Shown here: piece after piece, positions 1 through 7,574 of the stretch | Position numbering within the stretch: the stretch's first letter is position 1 | How the letters are laid out: the number at the start of each line of letters is the position of its first letter | Assembly: GCA_903858055.1 (NCBI GenBank) | Contig: CAIOHM010000503.1 | Location: forward strand, 1-10,264 | DNA: 10,264 nucleotides | Source of the DNA: an uncultured delta proteobacterium | Lineage (GTDB): Bacteria; Myxococcota_A; Polyangia; Polyangiales; Polyangiaceae | Reading direction: 5' to 3' | Notes under the pieces: model-generated | The model's input: the letters and a program-made list of their open reading frames with translations, nothing else | The model's database searches: none | Told to the model about the DNA's origin: nothing | Translations under genes and position numbers: made by a program

Positions 1-1
1 C

Positions 2-2533
2 CCCTACGTGTGCCCTGCGCTCCGCCCCTGGGAGGCCATGCCGCACGCGGACTCCTGCGAAAGCTGGGACGGGAGCTACCCGGCCGTCACCGCGGGGACC
101 TGCACCGCGAGCCTGCCCACGGGCGACGCCGCGAAGCCGTTTGGTGTCGACGCGGCGAACGCGCGCCGCTTCTACATGCCCGATGGTCACTGGGTCGAGC
201 CCGCCGGCGTGACCAAGAAGCTCAACCTGACGAACCAGCTCGGGTCCTTCGCGCTCGACCTCGTCCCCGTGCAAGGTACACGCTTCGCGATCGTGACCGA
301 CTCGGGCGTCATCGACAACATGCTGGTCGTGCTCGATCTCGACAAGCTCGCGGCGGGCGAGGAGCCCATCGTCTCCTCGCAAGTCTTCAAGCGCCCGAAC
401 TCCCTCTTTTTCGGGCTCGTGGCCACCGCGAACGGGCGTGTCTACGCCTCCGGCGGGCCGGACGGCGTGATCTACGCGTTCGACGTCGACCTCACGACCG
501 GCGCCCTCGCGCGCAAGCGTGACCTCGACATCGATCTCGGACCCGCGACGAGCGGCTCGCTCTCGGGCGGCGCGCGCTGGTACGCGGGCGCCCTCGCGCT
601 CGACGAGCGCGGCGAGCGCCTCGTGGTCCTGCCAAGCACCGGCGAGAAGAGCGTGAAGGTCGTGACCCTCGCCTCGAAGTTCATCGCCACCGTGCCCTTC
701 ACCGCGGCCAATACGGGCGAGGAGACGTTCTCGCTCGTCGCCGATCCGAGCGATTCCTCGGCGAACCGCTTCTACGCCACCGTGATGGATTCGCGGCGCC
801 TCGTGCGCTTCGACCTCGCGACCGGAGCCATCGATCGCACGCTCGCCACGGGCAAGAACCCCGAGGGCACGGTCTTCCTTGGCACGAAGCACCTCGCGCT
901 CGCGAACACCGACGACGACACCATCGCGCTCTACGACGCCGGCTCGGGCCAGGTCGTGCAGACGCTGCGCTTCGGCGAGGACTACTTCGGCGTGGGTCCT
1001 TCGGTGTTCGCCTTCGACGCTGCGCGCAAGCGCCTCTACGTCGTCGAGGCGCAGCGCAACGCCGTGGCAGTGCTCGCTTACGAAGAAGACGCGGCCGAAC
1101 CCCTGAAAAAAATCGGGGAAATCCCGACGGGCTATTGGCCCACGGCCGTGCGCGTCCGCGCCGACGGCAGCCTCGTGATCCTCACGGGCAAGGGCCTGAG
1201 CAACGGTCCCGATCTCGTCAACTCGGGCCTCGCGGGCGGCAACGCGCCCGAGTTCATGCGCAGCACCGTGCACCACGTGCCGTTCGTCTCGGAGAGCGAG
1301 CTCGCCCCGATGAGCGAGACCGTGCGCCTCTCGCGCCTCACGCGCGCCGAAGACGGCTTTCCCGCCGTCGACTGCAAGGGGGCGCCGAGCGACTTTCCGT
1401 TGCCCGCGACGAACACCGGCGCCGCGAGCCCGCGCATCGAACGCGTGGTTTTCGTCGTGCGCGAGAACAAGACCTTCGACATGATCTTCGGCGACATGCC
1501 GGGCGTGGACGGCGACCCGAGGCTCGCTGCGGCGCCGGGCCGCATGGACGACATCTGGGCGAACACGCGCGCGCTGGCGCGCACGTTCACGAACTTCGAC
1601 AACTACGCCATCGCCGCCGAGCAGTCGCTCCAGGGGCACGTGCTTACGACGCACGGCCGCTCGACGGACTGGATCGAGCGCACGTGGAGCCACACCTGGG
1701 GCCGCGGCGCGCGAAGCCCGGGGCGCGTGGGCATCGATCCCGAGGTCGGCTCGCCGAAGGAGGGGTCGGCCTTCCGGTGGTTCGAAAGCCTGGGGATCGA
1801 CTACGACGACATGGGCGAGATCGTCGGCGGCTCCACCAAGCTCGACAAGAAGTACCCGGGCCTCGTGTACTCCATGAACGAGCCAGACGTGCACAAGGCC
1901 TGCTACGTCGCCGCGCGCACCCGTGCCGCCTGCACGCTCAAGCCGTTCAGCTACGTGCTCATGCCGAACGACCACGCGGCGGGCTACGCCTCGAACATGC
2001 CCGCGCCGGAGGTCTACATCGCCGTGAACGACGAGGCCACGGGCATGCTCGTCGACGCGCTCAGCCACTCGCCCGAGTGGAAGCGCACGCTGGTCATCGT
2101 GACCGAGGACGACCCGCAAAACGGCGCCGATCACCGTGACTTGCATCGTACACCCTTCTTCATGGCCTCGCCGTGGGTGAAGCGCGGCTACGTGAGCCAC
2201 ACGCGGCTCTCCGCAGCGAGCGTCTACAAGATCGTCGCGCACCTCTTCGCGAAGCCGTACTTGAACCGCGACGTTGCCGACGCGGCGCTCCCCTTCGACG
2301 CGTTCACGAGCACGCCGGATTACACGCCGTACACGTACGTGAAGCGCACGGTCGCGAGCGTCTGCAACAAGGGCGGCACCTCGCGCGCGGCGCTGGCGGA
2401 CAGCTGGGATTTGAGCGAACCTGACGAAGCCCCGGGCCTCGGCGCCCAGGTGATGGAACGCATGCGCGAGATCAGCAACCTGTGCGGCGACAACAAGACG
2501 CCGGTCATGGGTGCGGGAGCGGGGGAGAAATGA
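2..2533 (+). CDS. Beta-propeller / phosphoesterase-family bifunctional protein (5' partial)
   Basis: Two-part protein. Residues are numbered from the GTG at 8. The N-terminal ~400 residues form YVTN/lactonase-like beta-propeller blades, with the typical IPTGYWPTAV blade at about 372-381. Residues ~475-800 form a phosphoesterase domain (PF04185: acid phosphatase AcpA and phospholipase C relatives). The metal-site motif ENKTFD lies at 486-491, AEQSLQGH at 537-544 contains the candidate nucleophile Ser540, and the C-terminal metal-ligand block has EDD at 700-702, DH at 708-709 and His713. Family members are usually exported and hydrolyse phosphomonoesters or phosphodiesters; the substrate here is unknown. 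The reading frame is open to the left edge, and neither the GTG at 8 nor the ATG at 38 is followed by a signal peptide, so the true start and export signal probably lie outside the window. The stop overlaps the P450 start as ATGA, implying co-transcription. Family assignment is firm; function and any redox or lipid role are inference. Confidence 0.88.
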   Translation, partial: PYVCPALRPWEAMPHADSCESWDGSYPAVTAGTCTASLPTGDAAKPFGVDAANARRFYMPDGHWVEPAGVTKKLNLTNQLGSFALDLVPVQGTRFAIVTDSGVIDNMLVVLDLDKLAAGEEPIVSSQVFKRPNSLFFGLVATANGRVYASGGPDGVIYAFDVDLTTGALARKRDLDIDLGPATSGSLSGGARWYAGALALDERGERLVVLPSTGEKSVKVVTLASKFIATVPFTAANTGEETFSLVADPSDSSANRFYATVMDSRRLVRFDLATGAIDRTLATGKNPEGTVFLGTKHLALANTDDDTIALYDAGSGQVVQTLRFGEDYFGVGPSVFAFDAARKRLYVVEAQRNAVAVLAYEEDAAEPLKKIGEIPTGYWPTAVRVRADGSLVILTGKGLSNGPDLVNSGLAGGNAPEFMRSTVHHVPFVSESELAPMSETVRLSRLTRAEDGFPAVDCKGAPSDFPLPATNTGAASPRIERVVFVVRENKTFDMIFGDMPGVDGDPRLAAAPGRMDDIWANTRALARTFTNFDNYAIAAEQSLQGHVLTTHGRSTDWIERTWSHTWGRGARSPGRVGIDPEVGSPKEGSAFRWFESLGIDYDDMGEIVGGSTKLDKKYPGLVYSMNEPDVHKACYVAARTRAACTLKPFSYVLMPNDHAAGYASNMPAPEVYIAVNDEATGMLVDALSHSPEWKRTLVIVTEDDPQNGADHRDLHRTPFFMASPWVKRGYVSHTRLSAASVYKIVAHLFAKPYLNRDVADAALPFDAFTSTPDYTPYTYVKRTVASVCNKGGTSRAALADSWDLSEPDEAPGLGAQVMERMREISNLCGDNKTPVMGAGAGEK

Positions 2534-3753
2534 CGACGACGGACCTGCCGGACTGGAACAACGATCGTTCGCTCGTCGCCGATCCGTACCCGGCCTACCG
2601 CCGTCTCTTCGACGAGGGCCGCACGCTCTACTGGGACGCGAAGACGGACGCGTACACCGTGCTCGGCTACCGCGACGTTGCGGGCATGCTGAAGGACGGC
2701 CGCTTCCTCACCAACCGCATGAAGGTCTTCCTCCCGCGGATTCCCGAGGAGACGCGCAAGCGCATTCAGCCGCTGCTCGACACGCTCGGGCACTTCATGA
2801 TCTACCTCGACCCGCCGGAGCACGGGCGCCTGCGCACGCCGGTCGTGAAAGCCTTCGACACGCGCGTCGTGAAGAACTGGCGCGCGCGCATCGAGGCCGT
2901 CACCACGAAGCTCCTCGACGCCGTCGCCGGCCAGGAGGTCGTCGACGTGGTGCCCGCGCTCTCGTACCCGCTCCCGATCACGATGATCAGCGAGATGCTC
3001 GGTCTCCCCTTGGCGGACGCGTCGCAGCTCAAGGCGTGGACGAACGACGTGGCGAGCTTCATCGACCGCACGACGGACCCGGAGGTCGCGAAGAACGCGC
3101 TCCACGCGGTCGCGGGTTTCCGCGCCTACTTCACGAAAGCCATCGAAGAGCGTCGCAGCTCACCGCGCGAGGATTTGCTCTCGTACTTGCTTCAGCTCCG
3201 CGAGGAGCACCCGGACATTTCGGACGACGACATCATCGGCAACGCGGTGCTGATCCTCGCGGCGGGGCACGAGACCACGACGGCGCTCACGGGCAACGCG
3301 CTGCTCGCGCTCGCACGCAACCCCGGCGAGCTCGCGAAGCTGCGCGAGCGACCGGAGCTCATCGAGGGATGCATCGACGAGGCGCTACGCTTCGACCCGC
3401 CGATTCACCGCACCGGTCGCCTCGTCTCGGAGGCGATGGAGTGGAACGGCACGGCGCTCGAGAAGGACAAGCGCGTCTCCGTCTTCCTCGCGGCCGCAAA
3501 CCGGGACCCGAGCATTTTCCCGGACCCGGACCGCTTCGACATCGAGCGCAAGCCCGCCGCGAAGCACCTCTCGTTCAGCTTCGGCCCGCACTACTGCGCG
3601 GGCGCGGGGCTCGGGCGCACGGAGGCGATCGTCGCCGTGAGCGAGTTCGTGAAGCGCTTCCCGCACTTCGAGCTCGCGGGCGATCCGGTCTACGTGAACA
3701 ACCTCACGCTCCGCTGCCCGGGGTCGATCAAGCTGCGCGTCACGAAGGCGTAG
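2530..3753 (+). CDS. Cytochrome P450
   Basis: Soluble 407-residue bacterial cytochrome P450 (haem-thiolate monooxygenase), the normal length for this class, with no membrane anchor. All diagnostic motifs are intact: C-helix DPPEHGRLR at 94-102; I-helix oxygen-activation motif AGHETT at 245-250; K-helix E284-x-x-R287; haem loop FGPHYCAG at 351-358 with the proximal ligand Cys356. It should insert oxygen into a small organic substrate using external ferredoxin and reductase, neither of which is encoded here. The ATG at 2530 is preferred over an in-frame upstream start because it gives the usual N-terminus, overlaps the upstream stop as ATGA, and follows GGGAG at 2515-2519 (10-nt spacer) and GGGGGAG at 2521-2527. 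Its 3' end overlaps the opposing acyltransferase gene by 14 nt. It broadly resembles CYP107/CYP109-type tailoring enzymes, but the subfamily and substrate cannot be assigned by eye. Confidence 0.97.
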   Translation: MTTTDLPDWNNDRSLVADPYPAYRRLFDEGRTLYWDAKTDAYTVLGYRDVAGMLKDGRFLTNRMKVFLPRIPEETRKRIQPLLDTLGHFMIYLDPPEHGRLRTPVVKAFDTRVVKNWRARIEAVTTKLLDAVAGQEVVDVVPALSYPLPITMISEMLGLPLADASQLKAWTNDVASFIDRTTDPEVAKNALHAVAGFRAYFTKAIEERRSSPREDLLSYLLQLREEHPDISDDDIIGNAVLILAAGHETTTALTGNALLALARNPGELAKLRERPELIEGCIDEALRFDPPIHRTGRLVSEAMEWNGTALEKDKRVSVFLAAANRDPSIFPDPDRFDIERKPAAKHLSFSFGPHYCAGAGLGRTEAIVAVSEFVKRFPHFELAGDPVYVNNLTLRCPGSIKLRVTKA

Positions 3754-4837
3754 CGGGCGAACCGGTCTTCTTCCCGAGCAGCACGTACTCGTGCCGCCAG
3801 CTGCTCGCAGCGTGCCCCTCCGACGACTTCATGAGGCGCTCGCTGCGGTTTCCTTGGCGCATGAGCGCGCTGATGATCGTCGGGATGCCGCGCTTCGAAC
3901 ACTCCGAGAGCGTGAGGTAGCCGGCGGCGGGCATGAGCGCGCGGCTGCGGTGCTCCGGCAGCACGACGAGGCTCTTGCCCACGTAGTAGTCCTGATCTTG
4001 GAAGCTGTAGATGTAGCCCGCGGGCGTGTCTTCCGGCGTGCGCACCCAGAACGACATGCCGAGGTCGATCTTCCCCGCGATGCCCGTGAGCGTCGCGCGG
4101 TAGACCTCGAAGGGGATCGGTTCGAAGAGGAAATTCCCTGAGAACCCCTTCATGTTGACCTCGTAGAGTTCGGGGGCCTCCTCGAGCATCGCCTCGCCCT
4201 GCTTGAAGGGGCGGAACGTGAAGCCTGCCGCGAGGGCGCTCTCGTAGGCGGGACGCATCGCCTCCGCCGTGAGCGCGACGGAAGCGCCCGCCCCGTGCTC
4301 CGAGGGCTTCGTGCTGTAGTGCTCCGCGACCTCGAAGCCCGCGGACTCCCAGTGCTCGATGAACTCGGGCGGCGTAACCGGCTCCCACCAGCAGAGCCGC
4401 CCGTGCGTGCGGCCAGGCTCCTGCGGCACGAGGAAACGGTAGGAAAACCAGGTGCACCAGTCGATGGGCCCGTAGACCTCGCGTCGCCCGCGCGCCTCGA
4501 GCCACGCCGTGGCCACGCCGAGGAGCGCGGTGGCGATGGCTCCGTGATCGTTCTCGCGGAGGTCGACCTCGTAGAACCCGATGTAGCCGATGTCGTCGCG
4601 CGTCCAGCTCACGTTCGCGTGAAGGCGACCCACCACACGCCCACCGCGCAGCGCGACCCACGCCTCGCGCTCGCTCGTCAAGGCGAGGTTCAGGAGCCAC
4701 TTGGTCGCCGCGGGCGCTTGCAGGCCCACGCGGAATTCCTCGGCGCGGCACGCATGCGGGAGCTGCGCGAAGGCCTCGAGGAAGGCCGCTTTGTCCTCTG
4801 CGGCCGAGAGCGTGTGGAGCTCGAGTTCATTCGTCAT
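3740..4837 (-). CDS. GNAT-superfamily N-acyltransferase, YghO-like
   Basis: 365-residue protein with a GNAT fold spread over two halves. The N-terminal half has VVGRLHANV (68-76), GYIGFYEVD (84-92), a helix with AWLEARG (111-117) and VYGPID (121-126). This order resembles the YghO-like GNATs (about 370-390 residues), a group I associate with the bacterial ceramide synthase bCerS. The C-terminal half has KSLVVLPEHRSR (288-299), a degenerate acyl-CoA pyrophosphate loop lacking the usual glycines, and a final YVLLGKK strand. It probably transfers an acyl group from CoA or ACP to an amine; the acceptor is unknown. It is the last gene of the minus-strand operon. Its start lies inside the 3' end of the phosphotransferase-like gene (11-nt overlap), with GAGG at 4845-4848 and a 7-nt spacer, and its stop overlaps the P450 3' end. 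The superfamily call is fairly firm; the YghO/bCerS comparison rests on remembered motif order and needs a profile search. Confidence 0.8.
   Translation of the reverse strand: MTNELELHTLSAAEDKAAFLEAFAQLPHACRAEEFRVGLQAPAATKWLLNLALTSEREAWVALRGGRVVGRLHANVSWTRDDIGYIGFYEVDLRENDHGAIATALLGVATAWLEARGRREVYGPIDWCTWFSYRFLVPQEPGRTHGRLCWWEPVTPPEFIEHWESAGFEVAEHYSTKPSEHGAGASVALTAEAMRPAYESALAAGFTFRPFKQGEAMLEEAPELYEVNMKGFSGNFLFEPIPFEVYRATLTGIAGKIDLGMSFWVRTPEDTPAGYIYSFQDQDYYVGKSLVVLPEHRSRALMPAAGYLTLSECSKRGIPTIISALMRQGNRSERLMKSSEGHAASSWRHEYVLLGKKTGSPATPS
3775..3807. repeat. Nested inverted repeat just past the P450 stop
   Basis: CGAGCAG (3775-3781) pairs with CTGCTCG (3801-3807), and CACG (3782-3785) continues the stem with CGTG (3790-3793) around a TACT loop, leaving a 7-nt bulge on one side. 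It begins 22 nt after the P450 stop and lies within the antisense acyltransferase's C-terminal codons. In the P450 transcript it could stabilise or help end the 3' end, but no T-run follows, so it is not a classical intrinsic terminator. It may simply reflect coding sequence. Confidence 0.3.
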
Positions 4838-7574
4838 GGAGGATCCTCACTTCACCGCGACCCGCGTCGACGCGCACGCGCATACCGGTCTTGAGCTTGC
4901 TCATGAGGCCGCCGCTGATGCCGACGACCGTGGGCAAGCCGAGCTCGCGCGCGACGACGGCCGAGTGCGAGAGGAGCGACCCGCGCTCGATGAGGAGCCC
5001 CGAGCACGAGGGGTAGAGCGGCACCCAGCCCGGGTCCGTACGCTCGGTGACGAGGATTTCTCCTGACAAACCGGAGGCATCTTGCATTTGCTTCACGACG
5101 CGCACGACGCCCTCGACCATGCCCGGGCAGCACGGTGTGCCGTAGAGCACGTTCGGGTCGTCGCTCTTGCCGAGGTCCTTGAGGAGGTCGGCGTCTTGGA
5201 GCACGCCGATGTGCTGCATGGACGCGCCCGCGACGCCGTAGGTGATGAAGCGATCGGGGAGGGGGAGGTCCTCCTTGAAGCGCTCGTTCTCGGCGCGGCG
5301 CACGGCGGCGATGCCGCGCAGGTCGAGGCAGGTGGCGCGGCCCTCCATGAAGCCGGAGAGCTCCTCGATCGTGAGGAAAAACACGTCGCGCGGGTGATCG
5401 ATGGCGCCGAGCTCGAAGAGCTTCTTGCCGGTGGCGCGGAAGAGCTTGCGCACGAGGCCGAAGGTCTTCGTGCGCTGGAAGCGCAGGTTCTCGCGATCGC
5501 GGACGGCGTTGCGGGCGTTCTTGAGGACCCAGTTGTAGACGACCGAGCGGAAGCCCGAGAGCTTCTCGGCAATGACCCCCTCGGCGCGATCACGAATGAC
5601 CGCCTCGCGCTTCTCCATCTCTTCGATCGAGTAGGTCTTGCGTGCGACGTAGCTGCCGATCGCCTCGAGGGCGAAGCTCGGATCGTCGTGCAAATCCTGC
5701 TCTTCGAGCTTCTGCTCGTCGACGCAACGGAAGCCGTACTTCCACACGAACTCGCGGAAGGCCGTGGCGATCGGGTGAGCGCGGTCGCTCTCGAAGAAGC
5801 TCTTGCGGCGCTCCTCGTTCGAGGCGCCGAGGTACCACGCGCGGTAGTTCACGTCGCCCTCGTCGATGCGCTTCGCGATGCGCATGAGCGCCTTCGTGGG
5901 CTCGGTGGACTCGAGGTCGCCCTGGCCGCAGAGGAGATCGTTCTGGAGCGAGGCGGCTTCGTCTCCGGCCTTCTGGACGACCCAGTCTTCCGTGAGTTTC
6001 TTCAGGAGACCGAAGAAGACCATCACGCGGGTGTCGTTGATGATCGGCGCCTTCCAGTTGAAGAGCAGCTCGCGGTTCAGGAGCTCGTAATGGTTGTAGA
6101 CCGCAATGAGCGACATGCGGTCCATGTCCATCGCCATGGTCTCTTCGTAGCGACGGGTCACGTTCGCCATGAAGTCCGCGATGATGTCGTTGATGGTCGC
6201 GAAGCGGTACACCGACTTGGCGGCGAGCGAGGCGATCTGCGGGAGCGAGTAACGAACCGGGTTCTTCGTGAACTCGAAGAGGCTCGCGATCTCGGGCTTG
6301 AGGCCCTCTTTCGTGCCCATCATGGTCTCCATGAACTGGGCGTTCGTCGCGGAGCCTGGGAAGAGGAAGACCAGGCGGTACCAGCTCACGAGGTTGTAAT
6401 AGATGCGGCCGCGCACGTAGCCGAGCATGTTGCGGAACATCGGGATGTGTTCCTGGATGATCGGCTCGGGCACGCCCATCACGCGCGCAAAGACCTCGTA
6501 GACCGCCGCGTACGCGCGCGAGGAGTGGCTGAAGGTGAGCGGCGAGGTGACGCCGCAGAACGACTCGATGATGTTCGAGTTGTCCCACAGGATCGGTTCG
6601 CGGCCGGAAACGCAGGGATCGAAGACGCCGTCGGGCGGGAGGTTCGTGATGGGGCGCGTTTGGAGCAGGTAGAGCTCGCCCTTCACGATGGCCCACTCGC
6701 AGTCTTGTGCGATGCCGAGGTTCTTCTCGAGCTCCACCACGAGCTTCGCCACCGCCTTCGCTTGATCGTCCGTGAGCGACGCGACCTTGCGCTGCGCCTC
6801 GGGCACGTCGACCTTCATGAGGCCGCCCTGCGGAGACTGACGAAGCGCGTGCTCCTTGTCGACGACCGTGGCTTCGACCTTCGAGCCGTCGCGCTGGACC
6901 AGGAAATGGTCGGCGTCGAGCTCACCGGAGACGAGACCCTCGCCGAGGCCCCACACGCTCGAGACGACCGCGCGCTCACGATCGAGGAGCGCGATGGCGT
7001 TGCGCGAGAAGGCGACGCCGGCGGCTTCGGCGTCCACCATGCGCTGCACGACGACGCCCACGCGGATGTTCTTCACCGAGAGCCCGCGCTCGCGGCGGTA
7101 GGAGAGGGCGCGCTCGGAGTAGCCGCTCGCCCAGCAGCGCTTGAGCGCGTCGATGACGTCGTCCAGACCCTGGCGGTACATGAACGAGCTGAATTGGCCC
7201 GCGAAGCTGTGTTCGACCGAGTCTTCGTCGAGGCCCGACGAGCGCACGGCGACGAAGCCCTTGTCGAGGCCCTGCGCCACGAGGGCCGCGCCGATCGCGT
7301 CACGGAGGGCTTCCGGCATCGAGCCTGCGACGAAGCGGCGGTCGACCTCTTCCGCGAGCGTGGCGAGCTCGCCCTCGGGCGGCACGTCGATCGTGAGCCC
7401 GTTCGTTTCGACGAAGGCGTCGAAGAAGGGCACGGGGATGCAGAAGAACTCGGGCACGCGATGACCGAGCTTCACGAGCTTCGCGAGGTTCCTGGCTTTG
7501 CCGCCGCCTTGCGCGACGAAGAGATCGTCCGAAGCCGAGGGCAGGAGCACGTCGAAGGGGGCGCGGGTCGTCAT
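4827..7574 (-). CDS. PEP-synthase-like phosphotransferase/ligase (ATP-grasp + phosphohistidine; RPH/PigC-type architecture)
   Basis: 915-residue enzyme. Residues ~15-310 are the ATP-binding domain of the PPDK/PEP-synthase family (PF01326): GGGKARNLAKL at 23-33, AVRSSGLDEDS at 109-119, SFAGQ at 123-127, QDCEWAI at 290-296 and LLQTRPIT at 303-310. Residues ~325-800 are a helical middle domain opening with ILWDNSNIIESFCGVTSPLT (328-347), matching the acceptor-domain entry seen in rifampin-phosphotransferase-like proteins. Residues ~815-912 are the swivelling phosphohistidine domain (PF00391), with GSLLSHSAVVARELGLP at 865-881 and His870 as the probable phosphocarrier. The C-terminal PEP/pyruvate TIM barrel of true PEP synthase is absent, so gluconeogenic PEP synthesis is unlikely. 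Known proteins with this layout include rifampin phosphotransferase and the prodigiosin condensing enzyme PigC. The ATG at 7574 overlaps the upstream stop as ATGA and lacks a clear Shine-Dalgarno, suggesting translation by reinitiation. The substrate is unknown. Confidence 0.88.
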   Translation of the reverse strand: MTTRAPFDVLLPSASDDLFVAQGGGKARNLAKLVKLGHRVPEFFCIPVPFFDAFVETNGLTIDVPPEGELATLAEEVDRRFVAGSMPEALRDAIGAALVAQGLDKGFVAVRSSGLDEDSVEHSFAGQFSSFMYRQGLDDVIDALKRCWASGYSERALSYRRERGLSVKNIRVGVVVQRMVDAEAAGVAFSRNAIALLDRERAVVSSVWGLGEGLVSGELDADHFLVQRDGSKVEATVVDKEHALRQSPQGGLMKVDVPEAQRKVASLTDDQAKAVAKLVVELEKNLGIAQDCEWAIVKGELYLLQTRPITNLPPDGVFDPCVSGREPILWDNSNIIESFCGVTSPLTFSHSSRAYAAVYEVFARVMGVPEPIIQEHIPMFRNMLGYVRGRIYYNLVSWYRLVFLFPGSATNAQFMETMMGTKEGLKPEIASLFEFTKNPVRYSLPQIASLAAKSVYRFATINDIIADFMANVTRRYEETMAMDMDRMSLIAVYNHYELLNRELLFNWKAPIINDTRVMVFFGLLKKLTEDWVVQKAGDEAASLQNDLLCGQGDLESTEPTKALMRIAKRIDEGDVNYRAWYLGASNEERRKSFFESDRAHPIATAFREFVWKYGFRCVDEQKLEEQDLHDDPSFALEAIGSYVARKTYSIEEMEKREAVIRDRAEGVIAEKLSGFRSVVYNWVLKNARNAVRDRENLRFQRTKTFGLVRKLFRATGKKLFELGAIDHPRDVFFLTIEELSGFMEGRATCLDLRGIAAVRRAENERFKEDLPLPDRFITYGVAGASMQHIGVLQDADLLKDLGKSDDPNVLYGTPCCPGMVEGVVRVVKQMQDASGLSGEILVTERTDPGWVPLYPSCSGLLIERGSLLSHSAVVARELGLPTVVGISGGLMSKLKTGMRVRVDAGRGEVRILHDE

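Noticed and set aside
2320..3105. Minus-strand open frame of 261 codons opposite the P450 and phosphoesterase
   Set aside because: Antisense shadow with Arg-rich low-complexity composition and no motif; the sense genes are unambiguous.
4839..4848. 10-bp palindrome GAGGATCCTC at the GNAT start
   Set aside because: It lies in coding sequence and includes the GNAT Shine-Dalgarno. It has no loop for a hairpin and is most simply explained by those constraints, so it is not called an operator.
4827..7574. Annotation as phosphoenolpyruvate synthase (PpsA)
   Set aside because: The C-terminal PEP/pyruvate-binding barrel is absent and the phosphohistidine domain ends the chain, so the gluconeogenic reaction is not supported.
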